Source: Dasypus novemcinctus | Taxonomy: Eukaryota > Chordata > Mammalia > Cingulata > Dasypodidae | Assembly (NCBI RefSeq): GCF_030445035.2 | Contig: NC_080682.1 | Location: forward strand, 36,810,770-36,874,769 | Length of the DNA: 64,000 nt | Reading direction: 5' to 3' | In this document: positions 23,376 to 37,029 of the stretch, one piece after another | Position numbering within the stretch: the first letter of the stretch is position 1 | Layout: each line of letters opens with the position of its first letter | Notes under the pieces: generated by a model | Database searches by the model: none | The model's input: the letters and a program-made list of their open reading frames with translations, nothing else | What the model was told of the DNA's origin: nothing | Made by a program: the position numbers and the translations under genes

Positions 23376-24710
23376 TTTCTTAAGCAAATTAATTTTATTG
23401 ATACATATTAATAAAGCATACAATTCATCCTAAGTATATAAGCAATAATATTTGGTATAATCACATAGTTGTGCTTTCATCACCTCAATCATCATTAGGG
23501 CATTTTCATTATTTCAATAACTAATAATAATAAAGAGAAAACAAACTCAGAAGAAAATACTTCACTCTTTGATCTCTCTATGCTTATCCTAGTATACATA
23601 ACTGCTATTTCTGGCTATTCTTGCACAATTATTGATTTATTAAGCAGTTTATTGAGATATATTCATATAACATATGATCTATCCAGAGTGTATACTCAAA
23701 GGCTTTTAGGATAATCACAATGTTGTACATTCACCATCACAAAAAGTTTTATAATATCATTACTCAAAAAAAGAAAGACTCCACATCCCTTAGCATTCCT
23801 TCTCCAGAGCTACATAACCATTAATCTAATTTGATATTTATAAATTGATTTATATATTCACATTTCATATAAATGGAATCATACAATATGTAGTACTCTG
23901 TGTCTGGTCTCCTTCACTTTTCCCCCTGATATTAACATTTTTTAGTATTAACCTACATTTGTTCAGCATCAAAGATAAATGGTCTTATATATGCAATTTT
24001 ACCCATATTCATATTTCACATAATATGTTTAGGTCATAATAGCAAATCATACAATATTTTTCTTTTGTGTCTGGCTTGCTTCACCCAACATAATGCCCTC
24101 CAGGTTCATCCATGTTCTCATAAGCGTCATGACTTTATTACTTCTTACTGCTGCATAATATTCCATAGAATGTATATATCACAATTTTTTATCCATTCAT
24201 TAAGAATGTATTAATTAATCTCCATATATTTATGAATTTTCCCTTTTTTATCCATTATTGACTTTCAACTTCATTCTGTTATGATTAAAGAAAGTGTTTT
24301 GTGTAATTTCAATCTTTTTAAATTTATTGGGACTTGTCTTGTCACCCAACATATAGTCTAACTTGGAGAAGGATCCATGAGCACTCAAAAATAATATATA
24401 TCCTGCTGTTTTGGGCTACAATGCTCTGTAGCTGTCTTTGGGTCAAGTTCTCTGTTTCTTTATTTATCATCTGTCCAGATGTTCTATCCAATACTGAGAG
24501 TGGTGCATTGATGTTTCCAACAATTATTGTACAGACATCTATTTCTCCCTTCAACTTTGCCAGTTCATGCCTCAGGTATCTAGGAGCACTGAGGTTAGGT
24601 ACATAAATATTTAGTTTAGTTATTTCCTCTTGCTCAATTACCCCTTTTATTAATATAAAATGACCCCTTCATTCCTTGTAACAGTTTTGCATTTAAAATC
24701 TATTTTCAGA
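23376..24710 (-). mobile_element. L1 (second), 3' end and part of ORF2
   Basis: The left 0.85 kb is the reverse complement of the 3' UTR of the plus-strand L1 that ends at 28318 (shared ATTTCAATAA..., AGACTCCACATCCCTTAGCA). It is followed by broken ORF2 sequence with internal deletion. It is interrupted at 24710 and resumes at 28319. Confidence 0.7.
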
Positions 24711-27700
24711 TTGTGGGAAGATGGTGTCAAATTAAGCTGATAATGCTCAGATCTCTCACAAAAACAAAGAAGAAAGAGCCAAAAGCTGCCTAGAGAACGT
24801 GCTTTGGGGGTCAGCAGAGCAGGACAATGCTTCACAACAACCAGGAGATTGTGAGAGGCAGAGAGATGAAGAAGCCAGTTTGTTGTTTGGGAACATAGTT
24901 TATTGTTTCCCTTCTCCAACTCCCAAGATATTCAGTGGGGCTAAAACCCTTGGTCCATTTCAGGTGACTGAAAGGGGCACAGACATCTTCCTTTCTGTTC
25001 TGTTGCAGGAAAAGGGAGGGGAGTCAGGGAGGTTTTCTTCAGTGAATTCCTCCAACCAAACCTACTTTGAATCTTGTCTCAGACCAGATGAACACAAAGG
25101 AAAACGAAGAGCAATCCACCTCTGTGGAAAGGTGTGACACCAAGGACCATCTGACAGCCCATCCGAGAATTACATGGACAAAAACTGCTTTCAGAGCTCA
25201 TTTGACTCCACCCCATTAGGAGAGAAAGTCTGCACTCCATTAGTGACTCCCTGGCATGACTTGGATAACTTCAGCTGGGTAATTTTAAAAACTTAAGGTA
25301 AGTTGAACCAAATATCAAAGAAATGCTGTGAAAAAATAATAATAAGCAAGAGAGAGAAATTAGACATCAGAGTGAATTTATGAACATATCAGATGCTTAG
25401 ACATCAGCAAAAAATTACAAGCCATACTAGGAAACAGGAAGATGGTTGGTGGGATATTTATAGGATCATGTCAACAATGAATACTGAGATGAAACCTATA
25501 GCTACTATTGTACTCAATGATGAAAGCCTGAAAGCTTTCCTGCTGAGATCAGGAACAAGACAATAATGCCCACCATCTCCATTATCATTCAATATTCTCC
25601 TAGAAGTTCTAGCTAGAAGAATTAGGCTGACAAAGAAATAAAAGTCACCCAAATAGGAAAGTAAGAAGTAAAACTTTCATTATTCATTGATGACATGATC
25701 CTATATCTAGAAAATCCTGAAAAACCCACTACAAAGATTCTAGAATTAATCGACAAGTTCAGCAAAATAGCAGGATACAAGGCTAATACAAAAAATTAAG
25801 AGTGTTTTTTGAGTTATTTTTATTTTTATATATGAAAGAAAAAATTACAATTGTATGTAGTGACTAATTACAAATATTCTTATATGTATAGCATGATATC
25901 TTTATTTTTATTTTTATTTATTATTTTTTCTCTTCTTTATTTTCTTTTAAATGTTACATTAAAGAAATATGAGGTCCCCATATATCCCCCAACCCCTCCT
26001 CCCCCACTTCTCCCACATCAACAACCTCTTCCATCATCGTGGCACACTCACTGTACCTGGTGAATACATTTTGGAGCACTGCTGCACCACATGGACAGTG
26101 GTCTACATTATAGTCTATGCTCTCCCCCATTCCACTCATAGTGTTTTTATCCACAGTTGATGTGCAATATGAGGAGGAAGCAAAAAAAAAAAATCTATTT
26201 ATAACAGTAACGAAAAATATCAAATATTTAGGAATAAACTTAACCAAGGGCATAAAAGAAGTGTATTCTAAGAACTACAAAGCATTGCTAAAAGAAGCTG
26301 AAGAAGACTCAAATAAATTTAAGGACATTTTGTGTTCGTGGATTAGAAGACTAAATATTTTTAAGATGTCATTTCTACCTAAACTCGTTTATAGATTCAA
26401 TGCAATCCCAATAAATATCCCAATAGCCTTTTTTGTAGAAATTGAAAAAGCCAATAATCAAATTTATTTGGAAGGATAAGGGGACCCATACAGTCAAAAA
26501 TGTCTTTAAAAGAAGAATGAGGTTAGAGGACTCTCACCTCCAAAGCATATTACTTATCTACAGTGGAAAAAACCAGCATGGTACTGTCATAAGGACAAAC
26601 AGATTGACCAATGGATCCAAATCAATAACTCAGAAATTGACCTTCACATCTACAGTCAAGTGATTTTTGACAAGGCTGTTAAGCCCACCCCACTGGGCCA
26701 GACAGCCTATTCAATAAATGGTGTTGGGAGAGCTAGATAACCATATTAGAAAAAATAAAGAAAACCCTATCTTACACCTTATACAAAAATTAACTCAAAA
26801 TGAATCAAGGACTTAAACATAAAAATAATAACCATAAAACTCCTAGAAGAACATGTAGGAAAACATCTCCAAGATCTAGTGGTCGGTGATAGTTTCTTAA
26901 AACTTACCCCCAAAGTATGAGCAACAAAGACAAAATTAGTTAAATGGGACCTCCTCAAAATTTAACTTTTGCACCTCAAAGGACTTTGTCAACAGGGTAA
27001 AAAGGCAGATGACTCAATAAGGGAAAATATTTGCCAATCACATATCTAATAAGGCTTAATATCCATGATATATAAGGAGATCATACAAGTCAACAATAAA
27101 AAGACAAAGTATCCAATTAAAAAATGGGCTAAAGATTTGAGAAGACAACTCTCCAAAGAAGAAATACAAATGGTGAAGAAACAGGAAAAAATGTTCAACA
27201 TCACTAGCGATTAAGGAAATGTAAATCAAAAGTATAATATGGTATCATTTCACCCTATTAGACTGACTGCTATTAAAAGTCAGAAAATTGTAAATGTTGG
27301 AGAGGATGTGAAGAGATAGGAAAACTTATTCAATGTTGGTAGAAATGTAATATGGTGCAACTGTTGTGGAGGATGGTTTCTTAGTTCCTAAGGAAGTTGA
27401 ATATAGACTTGCCATGGAACCTGGCAGTACCATGGCTAGTTATATGCCCAGAGAAATTAAGAGCAGTGACATAATAGGTGTCTGCACACCAATGTTAATA
27501 ACAGCATTATTCATGATACCCAATGGTTGGAAACAACCCAGGTATCCATCAACAGATGAAGGTATAAAAATGTTGTGGAGTATACACCCAATGGAATATT
27601 ATGCAGCAGTAAGAAGAAATGAAGTTGTGAAACATATGACTACGTGAATGAACCTGAAGGACATTATGTTGAGTGAAGCAAATCAAACACAAAATGTCAA

Positions 27701-28318
27701 ATACTGTATGATTGTGCTATTATGAACTAAAAAATTATGTGAAATATGAATGTGTAAAATTGCATATATAAGACTGTTTTTCTTTGATGCTGAAAAAATA
27801 TAAAGTAGTACTATCAAGTGTGAATATCAGGGGGAAAAAAAAAAACATATTAAGTGAAGGATACCAGACACAGAGTACTACATATTGTATGATTCCATTT
27901 ATATGAAATGTAAGTAGAAATCATTTTATAAAGATACAATGAGATTAGTGGTTATGTAGATCTGATGAAGGAATGCTAAGGTATGTGGAGTCTTTCTTTT
28001 TGGAGCACTGAAATTGTTCTAAAATTTTTGAGATGATGAAGGTACAACATTGTGATTATACTAAAAGCCACTTATTATACACTTTGGATCAAATAGCCAG
28101 AAACACCAGTTATGTATATTAGAGGATACAGAGATTGAAACATGGGGAATTTTCTTATTTGTTTGTTTGTTTGTTTTTTATTATTGAAATAATGAAAATG
28201 CTCTAATAATGATTTAAGTGATCAGTCTACTACTGTGATTATATGAAATATCATTGATTGTACACTTTGGTTAAATTGTATGCTTTATTAATATGTATCA
28301 ATAAAATCGATTTGTTTA
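24711..28318 (+). mobile_element. Nested L1 (third), 5'-UTR/ORF1 start joined to ORF2 and 3' UTR
   Basis: Inserted into the minus-strand L1; AAAATCTATTTT occurs on both sides (about 24696-24707 and 28321-28332) as target duplication. The 5' part (24711-25440) is L1 leader-like. From about 25470 it reads as ORF2 reverse-transcriptase sequence, so ORF1 and the first part of ORF2 are deleted. ORF2 continues to about 27700 (AATGGAATATTATGCAGCAG near 27590 is the classic late-ORF2 segment), then the 3' UTR and A-rich end. Stops and frameshifts are numerous. A 0.33-kb foreign piece interrupts it at 25810-26139. Confidence 0.75.
25810..26139 (-). mobile_element. L1 3'-UTR fragment inserted in the nested L1
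   Basis: AGTGTTTTT repeats at 25801-25809 and 26140-26148 as target duplication. The insert carries the diagnostic GAATACATTTTGGAGCACTG in minus orientation. ORF2 sequence resumes immediately after the second repeat. Confidence 0.75.
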
Positions 28319-29264
28319 AAAAATCTATTTTGTCTGATATTAGTATTGCTACTCCAGCTCTTCTTTGTTCACTATTTGTATGCTATCTTTTTCCAAGCTT
28401 TCACTTTTAACCTGGTTGTGTCATGTCTGAGGTGAGTTTCCTTTAGACAACATGGAGATGTTTCATATTTTTATCCATTCTGTTAGTTTATGTCTTTTGA
28501 TAAGGAGGGTCAAACTATTAATATTCGATGTTAATACTGTAAAGTATTATTCACCATTTTTGCCCTTCCCCTTTCTAATCATCTTATTTTCTACACTCTT
28601 CTCCAAATCTCTTGCCCCCTTTTTTTCTCCTTTCAGGCTGCAGCACTCCTTTAGTATCTTTTGCAATTGTGGTCTTTTGGTAACATATTCTATTAGTGTT
28701 TGTCTGTGAAGACTTGGAGAGCTTTGTTGGATATGGAACTCTTAGATGCAGTTTTCCTTTTAGTACCTAAAGTACATCTTACCAATTTCTCCTCTCCTCC
28801 ATGGTTTCTGATCAGAGGTCAGCACTTAATCTTATTGAGTTTCCCTTGTATGTGATCCTTTGCTTTTCTCTTGCTGCTTTCAGAATCCTCTCTTTATGTA
28901 TGATATTTGTCATTCTGAATAGTAGATATCTCCCAGTAGGTCTATTTGGATTTATTCTGTTTGGGGTGTCTTGCCTTTCTTGGATGTTGATATTTATGTC
29001 TTTCAAAAGGGTTGGAAAGTTTTTGGTCATTACTTCTTCAAATATTCTTTCTACCCCTTTTTCATTTTCTTCTCTTTCTTGGACACTGATAATGTGTATG
29101 TTTGTGTGTTTCATGTTATCATTCAATTCAATTTCTGTTCTCATTTCTTTTCCAGATCAGATATTTGGTCTTCAAAATCAGTATTTCTGTCTTCAAGTAA
29201 TTTAAACCTGTTTTTATGTACCTCTAATAATTTTTTTTTCTTTTTTCATAGTATTTTTTAAATT
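28319..29264 (-). mobile_element. L1 (second), middle part (ORF2 start and ORF1)
   Basis: Resumes the minus-strand L1. The minus frame at 28812-29144 (110 codons) reads as the carboxyl part of L1 ORF1 protein (nucleic-acid chaperone) with ERILKAAREK near its end; it is the best preserved coding remnant of this L1. Confidence 0.75.
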
Positions 29265-29715
29265 GTATTTTTTTGAAAATACATAGATCACAAAAAATGT
29301 TACATTAAAAAATATAAGAGGTTCCCATATACCCCACAGACAACCCCACCCCACTCCTCCCACATCAACCTCCTTTGTCATTGTGGCACATTCATTTCAT
29401 TTGGTGAATAAATTTGGAGCACTGCTGCACCACATGGATAACAGTTTATATTGTAGTTTACACTCTCCCCCAGTCCGTTCAGTCAGTTATGGCAGGATAT
29501 ATAATGTCTAGCATCTGTACCTGCAATATCATTTAGGACACCTCCAAGTCCTGAAAATGCCCCCTATCAAATCTACATCTCTTCTTCCATCTCCCTGCCT
29601 TTAGGAACAATCGTGGCCACTTTCTCCACATCAATGCTACAATTTCTTCCATTACTAGTCACAATAGTTCTATAGTAGAATACCAATAAGTCCACTCTAA
29701 TCCATTTTTAATCTC
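29265..29715 (-). mobile_element. L1 3'-UTR fragment
   Basis: Same family as 22595-23375 (TATAAGAGGTTCCCATATAC, GGAGCACTGCTGCACCACAT). It splits the minus-strand L1 again; boundaries are approximate. Confidence 0.7.
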
Positions 29716-30683
29716 ATCCACCAAGTCTTGTATTCCCATAAAGTTTTCTTGGCAGAATTTCAAATTGTTCTTTATGCTCACCCATCGTCTTCTTAATATC
29801 TTTTATCTATTTATTCATATTTTCCTCCAATTCTTTAAATTAATTTAGGAGAGTTGTTTGATTATGCTTGATTAATAGTCTCTAATAATGAATCCCTTCA
29901 GGATATTTTGTTAGTTCCTTTGGCTGTGCCATATCTTCCTGTTTCCTAGTATGGCTTGTAAATTTTAATGATGTCTAAGCATCTGAATATGTTGGTAAAT
30001 TTACTCTGATGGTCAATTTCTCCCTCATGCATACATTTTTTAATGTCTTTTTTGATACTTAGTTCAACTTATCCTAAGTCTTTAAAATTGCACAGCTTAA
30101 TTTATCAAAGTTGTGCCAAGGACTCATAATGTGGTACATATTTTCTCCCAGAAGTTAGAAAATAGAGAGACCCAAGTGCAGTTTTTGTCCAATCAACTTC
30201 CAGACAGGTGAGAAGATGGCATTCATTGGAGCATATTTCCAGGGAGGTGTATCTCTCTCCATTTTCCTTTATTTTGGTCTGACCAGAGCTGAGATTCAAA
30301 GCAGATGCCACTGGACAAATACACTGAAGAAAGGTCCCCTGAATCCTTCTCCCTTTACCTTTGTAACAGCTGACCAGAAAGAAGATATCTATCTATTCCC
30401 CCTCTCAGTCAACTACATTAAGCTAGAGTTTTTTACCCCAGCTTCATATCATGGGGTTGGGGGAGGGGAGACCTTCCTGTCAGCCCTGAGGTTTAGTCCC
30501 TCACAGTTTGTTATCTTGGGTTCTTCCTCTTTCTTTCCCTCATCCTCCTTTGAGTTGTGAAGCACCGTCCTGGTCTGCCAACCCCCAGAACAGAACAGAT
30601 CACTGAGACACCTTTTGGCTCTTTCTCTCTTGTTTTTGTGAGAGAGCTGAGCCTTGCCTGCCTAATCTGATGCTATCTCCTCA
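29716..30683 (-). mobile_element. L1 (second), ORF1 start and 5' UTR
   Basis: The minus-strand L1 continues to its 5' end. The segment near 29930-30000 matches the 5' region of the nested L1 (25380-25440: GACATCAGCAAAAAATTACA), so both belong to related subfamilies. Confidence 0.65.
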
Positions 30684-31690
30684 CTATCCTCTACTCTTGT
30701 TGTTTTAATCCTTTAATCCTTAATTGTCCTCTCTTGGTTTGAGGAAGTACAGAGTATATGTATAAATACAAGGTTTATCTCAGCTGATCTGTTGAAACTG
30801 TTTGCTTATTTCTGAGGACACCTGGAGTCAAAGTTCTGCCCAAAACAGAATGAAATCAATTAACCAGTGATAAATTTTCCTCTGCTAGACTCTAAGACAA
30901 ATCAGGTGGACAATCTGTACTAGTTTATCTGTATTGTTCATAAAATACAGACTGTTTGCCAACTTGATTCTCTTCTGTCCTTTCAGTGTCTGCTATTGAG
31001 CCTGGCCTTGAAGCCTAATTTTGGCCATATGTCTACAGTGTTATGAGACCATTCCTTAGACAAGAAGTTGACTCTCCTGAACTCAAGGTGTCTTGCATGT
31101 GTCTTGGTGGCTTATGATTTGTAGATAAGAATCCATCCCATGCAATTAAGAAAATATCCTGAGAGCTGTGTCTGGAAGCTGTAGATTTCTCTGATGTTTG
31201 CCAGAGCTTTCATTTTCCTGCTGCATTGCATTAACCTTTATTAATTTATCTTTATTACTTACATCTACCTTTATTAAAAAAATCATATACCCTGTGGGGT
31301 CTCATTAGTCATATAAATTATCCAACCTAGTGTAATTGATGCATTATATTAGGTTTATATTCATTCTAGAATGAGATACAGTAAAAGGTCTATACATATT
31401 TTCAGTTATGTCCCAAGAAAATCTTGGGTCTAACACAACATACAAAGTTCACCTTTGAACAAACCACATCTTGATTCTTTACTCTTCTATTTGCTTCATA
31501 TTCCTTCTTCCTATTTCTCATAGATATGAAATGCCCTATTGTTTCTTCTAACATATTCAAATCAAACCCTTTCTTGGGTTGTTCCAAGAAATCTTTCTAA
31601 TTACCCTCATGTCATTCTTATGAAGCAAATTTAGTTCCTAATCCCCAGCAGTGACAATAGCACATTTTTACAAAACCATATGCTTCATCA
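30684..31690. other. Unassigned stretch
   Basis: No gene or clear repeat recognised. Base composition is like the surrounding unique-looking DNA. Confidence 0.4.
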
Positions 31691-31836
31691 CATTTTATGA
31701 AATTTCTCTCCCTGATAGATTGTGAAAGCTCTGCAGACAAAGATCCTGCCATATCCATTTCCATGTCATCTACTCTTGGTACAGTACTGACATGGAAGAG
31801 GCACCGATTAAATACATGATCAAAGAAAACAATGAA
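31691..31836 (+). repeat. L2 3' end (ancient)
   Basis: GATTGTGAAAGCTCTGCAGA ... GTACAGTACTGACATGGAAG ... AAATACATGATCAAAGAA follows the L2 3'-end consensus pattern of a TGTAAGCTC, a GCACAGTGCCTGGCA and an AATAAAT, at low identity. Confidence 0.5.
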
Positions 31837-33795
31837 TTACCTAATAGTTCTTTAAAGAGAAAGGAGTTCTTTCACTTTGAAGAGTTACTTGTAGTGTTGT
31901 ATATCTTAGGTATATTTGCATTCCAATTGGTGGATAAAACCTTGAGTTAAAGTAGTGCTATTTTAATCATAGCCTGTCAGACATTACCAGACTGTAGGTG
32001 AGTTAAATGTATCAGGTATTTGCATCTATCTATATGTGAGGGTGCCAGGGACTTTCACAGAACCGTGAAATTATGCTCTGCAGATTGTGACAATCTATAT
32101 TTGGAAACCCAAAATGTCTGTGAACATTCATCTAGCACAAACTGGGGTCAAATCTATTCCCAGTATAAACTTGCTATCAGTTTTACTGAGGTTTACTGAA
32201 ATGGCACCAACGTCAACTGTGGCCCCAGTCTGGGGTTCTACCACCAAGCCTGCATGATCATGAATCACCTTGCTTGTGCAAGACCTTCCTTTCTTTGTTT
32301 TTGAAAGAAGAGATTGTCTTCCATAATCTCGGGAGTGACCTTTACCTAACTGCTTTATGTGACCATGAATAAATCAATCATCTATGTACAGTTGCCCAGA
32401 AAGGCAAGTCTATTGGGTGATATTAATGAAACCAATGGTTTTTTCACTATCCCTGCAATGGAAGGAAGGAGCATGGGGGATTCACAAATCACTTGTGAAG
32501 TAGAAAAAATGCAAGTATAGCAGAATTATGGTAGATGACAATTTCCTTCTATATTTACAAAAGGCAAAAATAAGAATATATGAGTAAGTCAAATATTCAG
32601 CAAAGTGGATACATTGATGTTTCAAAAGTGTTCTAGGAAGAAGCTGAGAGATAGCTAAAAGATCTTACAAAAATATTAATCTTGGAGAATTCCAAGCCCT
32701 AGGTTTTCAGGTACATGATATTGGTCTCAGAATTACTTGGAGTTTGACCGCTGACTTGAGAAAAAGAAGCTTTCAAGAGAATGATATCTAGGAGAATGTC
32801 AGTTTCTGATTTTATCATTAGTATGTAGTTTCCATAGACAACAAAACTCACATGGACCTTATTCTGCCTGATGCCTTGGGGAAGATCTGCATGGGGTGGG
32901 GATGTGGTCATCATATGCTAGTTTTAAATTTGCTTGATGGGAATAGAAATGAAGGTGTTGTGGCCACAATCTGCTTATTTAGTGGCATCTGGTTAAACTA
33001 TTGGGAGAGTTATACTCTAGAGCTCCTTACCCTATATAATGTAGTTGGGTAAGAACTGCCTAAGCTTTTAGTGTTCCATCATTCCATTACTAGCAAGTTC
33101 CTCTTCTAATGGATCTGCTCTATCTTTAGATAAGGTAATAATTTAATCTATACTGGTCTAGTATAACAAGACATATCTCCCAAAAATGACTTTACATATT
33201 TTTGTTTGTAGGTAGGTTTCAGTCACTTATAGTTTTGCTCTCAGACTGCACAATATTAATTTCAATCTTTATTTCTTTTTTCTTTTTTTTTTTTGAGGGG
33301 GAGATGACATGGAGGTGAGGATCATAATACTGCTTCCATGAACTACCTATAAGAAAATATGGTTAAGTTTTTAATTTGAGAAACACAAGAATGATTTACT
33401 GTGGAAAATCTTATATGCAATGATGCCCCATAAGTTCTTAAAAGATTATTTTTGATTCAACAATTCAATTAACAATAAGGAGTTTAGGAGCAAACTATTG
33501 CAAGGCATTCTGTTCTGAGTTGGTGAACGAATCCATGGTTAGGGGTGATTGAAGCTTTCACAGGAAAAGGAGATACTATGGTGTGGACCAGATACTGATA
33601 TTTGACTTAGATTTTCAGTTAGGATTTTGAGCAGGAAAGAATTTGAGACCAGAATTCAATGCAGAGGAATTCTTTGTGTGTTGATGTGCTACCACCTTCT
33701 GGTTTTTCCTTGTCATTGGTCAGATTTTAAAGGCTTGGTCTAAATTTTCATTCTAATTTTTCACTTGGGAGCTCAGCAAATGTCCTGACTTCTTA
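31837..33795. other. Unassigned stretch with one exon-like segment
   Basis: No assignable gene. On the minus strand a pyrimidine-rich TCCCCACCCCATGCAG acceptor-like sequence near 32885-32900 precedes an open frame of about 60 codons down to 32699. I do not recognise its product, and no donor site is evident before its stop. Confidence 0.35.
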
Positions 33796-33935
33796 GCACT
33801 GGGGTAGGAATCAGAAGATATGAGTTCTAGGGCCAACAATGCCACTAACTTTCTCTGTGACCTTGGAAAAGCCACAGCTACTTTGGATAGTGGTTTTCTC
33901 ATTTACAAAACACTAAAGAAAATTATCATGATAAG
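33796..33935 (+). repeat. MIR (ancient tRNA-derived SINE)
   Basis: The core AATGCCACTAACTTTCTCTG TGACCTTGG and TTTTCTCATTTACAAAAC correspond to the MIR core and 3' part. Confidence 0.7.
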
Positions 33936-34090
33936 CTAATATTTATTGTGATTACAATATGCTATTTATTAAATATTTTAGATATGTCATCTAACATAAG
34001 CCAAGCAATTGTGCCCACTTACAAATAAGAACACTGAGGCAAGAAGAGAGCATTTAATAAATGGCAGAGCTGGGATTTTATCCCAGGAAT
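33936..34090 (-). repeat. MIR, reverse orientation
   Basis: ACTGAGGCAAGAAGAGAGCA and GGCAGAGCTGGGATTTTATC are reverse-orientation MIR core sequences. It lies head to head with the previous MIR. Confidence 0.7.
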
Positions 34091-34285
34091 TTTTTTTTTC
34101 ATTTTTAAAGCATTTTTTGTTTTCTTTTGCTTTTCTCTTATTTTTCTTTCTTTTTAATTTTATTTTTCTTTTTCATCCCAGGAATTTTTGGCTGAGTCCA
34201 TGCTCATAATCATTAAGATAAAAGAAACTATAATTTCTTACAGTTTTGCTTTTTTTCTTTCTTCTTTTCTGAATTATTTAGTTTC

Positions 34286-34450
34286 AACAATAGCTAACAT
34301 TTATTGGCTACTTGGTATTTGACAATGTGCTAAGATTTTACATGCATTATTTCATTTAATCATTGTTATTATCCTATGAAGCATTTATTATTTTTTAATG
34401 CTTTTATATTCCCATTTTATTGGCCAATGAAATCAAGACTTAAATTGATT
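34286..34450 (-). repeat. MIR, reverse orientation
   Basis: TAACATTTATTGGCTACTTG ... TTTCATTTAATC ... CCCATTTTATTGG is the 3'-to-5' order of a reverse MIR. Confidence 0.6.
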
Positions 34451-35339
34451 GACTCCTGATTTCATTAATTGTTTATGGGTGTTATTTTCAGTTTCTCTTC
34501 CTGATGCAACAAGCACTAATATGACATAAAGCTTTTAAGGGTGGAACTTGCCAATATATATTAGTGAGTCAAAATTGTGCAAGTCTCTATAGGAAGCATG
34601 GAAAGGAGTACACAGCTGATTCCAATATAGCTAGAGCCTTCAGAAGAGTTCCATCTTATACAGAACTGTGTCTTGTGGTAGGATTTATTATGTGTACTTG
34701 TGACATCCGTCTAAAATATCCAGTGCAAGGGGAGATGACACTAATCTGGTCATAAGGAAAGGTTCATGGCAGAAGTGACAGCTAACTGAACTGTTACTCT
34801 TAGTAACTAAAGACCCCAATTTTGTTCAGCAAGGACGTAAGCTTTGTAGAGCCTCATGTAATTCACCTATGGCTAATTTGTTCCTTTGGCCCCAACTGCC
34901 TTTTTTTCTATTCCTACTTGTTTGTACTATTTTTACTTTTTATACATCAGTTAGGCTGAAGCTACCAATGCTTTCTTAGGGTCTAGGAAGGTTAACAATC
35001 TCTTCTGTTACACTCTATTGCTGCATAGCATTGAACAGCAATTTCAGCTTGAGAAAATACAGTTCATTTTGGCCATTCTCTTCTATCCAAGTCATAACCC
35101 ACAGCTATCCATATTGAAGTTTGGGTTCCTATATTATCTTTTCTTTAGCAAAATTCAGAACCATATTTTTTCTCTAAAAACATAGAAAGGTCCTGCTTAT
35201 TTACTTGGAAAACATTACACCTTAATCATTTAGTGATTTGATGAATCATATCTAGAGGTCTATATTTACAGATAGAACTGCTTTAGCAATCAATAAATGG
35301 GGATGGAGGGGTGGTTAGCCATAATTATTTATTTTTTAA
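34451..35339. other. Unassigned stretch
   Basis: No gene or repeat recognised with confidence. Confidence 0.4.
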
Positions 35340-36955
35340 TTATGTTTTTTTTTTACTTTTAAAGGAGCTTTAGATTACATAAAAATTGCAACAGATTCCC
35401 ACACTTTCCCACATTAACAACACCCTTCATTTTTGTAGTACATTTGTTACAATTAATGAACATATATTGAAGCATTGCTACTAATCACGGACTACAGTTT
35501 ACATTATACTTTATACTCTGTACTGCACAATTTTGTAGGTTATGACAAAATATACAATGACCTGTATCTGTCACTGCAAGGTCATGCAGGAAAATCCAAT
35601 GTCCTGAAAATGCCCCTATTGCATCTGTTCTTCCCTCTTCCATCCCTCAGAATCTCTGATAGCCACTGCCTTTACATCAATGATAAGAGTTATTCCATTG
35701 CTAGAATAAAAATAAGTCTAGGTAGAAAAATAATAAGTCTACTTTAGTCCATTGTTCATTCCCCAATCTTGAGGATTTGGGGATGTGATGCCCACTCTGC
35801 CTCTAATTGAGAGGGGATTTAGATCCCATGGGGCAGATGTCTTGTTTGCAGTTATAGACACTCTCTATTCCTTGGGATGGGTGCTGTCCATCATTATCTC
35901 CTTGTTAGTTGTTCTAGGTGTGTCCAATGAGTTGTAGAGGAGTAGGTGTTGCAACTCTGCTGAAATTCAGGGCTCAACTAGCACATGGATGGACCAAAGA
36001 TTCATGTCTCTGGGACATATATTTTTCAAGCATAGTGCAAATTAAAGGTTCAAATAAAAGAGGTAGAAGAGCCACAAGTAAAGAACCTATAAAAGAGTCT
36101 AACTCTCTTATTCTGGGGAGCATAAATTCCAAAGTAAGGCCCACTGACAGGGTGCCAAATTCCTGAGGTGTGTGCTTTCCTTATAGTTTCTGGATATCTC
36201 TAGAGCCCTCAGGAGCCCTGCTATTTGAGGCACTGTTTACTGTGACAGTCAATGAGATCTTCCTGAAACTTGAATAAGCATAACCTCTGGAATGCTCCCC
36301 AGACTCACTTTGAAATCTCTTATCTATAAAAACTCATTTGTATTTACCATTTCCCTTTTGGTCAAGGTCTTTTTCCAGATGCATTGCTAGTTGGTGCTTG
36401 GTAACCAAGTAGGTTCATCCTTGGGAGTCTTGTCCCATGCTTACAAGAAGGTAGTATGTTTATATGCTGAGTTTTGTTTAGATAGAGGCCACATTTGTGC
36501 AACAAGGAGGTTTTCAGGAGATAACTCCTAGGCAGTATATAACAATAGGCTAATTATCAATTTCATAAGAAAAGGTTCCTAAATACAATCTTCAATATCA
36601 AGAGCCTGGCATAATGGTCTGTCCTCCTTCACTAGACATTGTCCTTGCCCTCTGGGGATTCTTGCTGACCTATTAGAAAATGTTGTAGAACTCTCCAGGA
36701 TGAGAATTCAATATTCTTTGGTTATTTGGTGGATCTCCATTCCCCGAGACAAGGTCCCATGAACACTTGAACATATTCATGTATCCATGTGTCTTAGAAG
36801 CATGCTCTAGGTGAACCCCTTCCCATGCATCACTGACACCCCGCACCAGTGATCCTCCCCCACCACTGCTGTGGCCATTCTGTGATCCAAAACGTTCCAA
36901 AAATAAAGCCAATAAAATAGCTGAAAAACATTAATAAAATGAAATTATTTTAAAA
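35340..36955 (-). mobile_element. L1 3'-UTR fragment(s)
   Basis: Diverged relative of the 22595 family (GAAGCATTGCTACTAATCAC, CTGAAAATGCCCCTATTGCA). The last third (about 36600-36900) resembles 37500-37770 of the next L1, so these are two successive copies of long L1 3' UTRs. Confidence 0.6.
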
Positions 36956-37029
36956 ATAAGCAATAAAATACAAAGAAAATTTAAAACAATTTGAAATAAT
37001 AAAAAAATAGACATTGTGTCTTTCATCAC

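Noticed and set aside
22885-23433. 182-codon plus-strand frame, the longest unexplained frame of its region
   Set aside because: It runs antisense through an L1 3' UTR that recurs elsewhere in the window with different, broken frames.
26117-26663. Possible small genes of 120 and 73 codons
   Set aside because: They are pieces of L1 ORF2 in the nested L1, separated by frameshifts.
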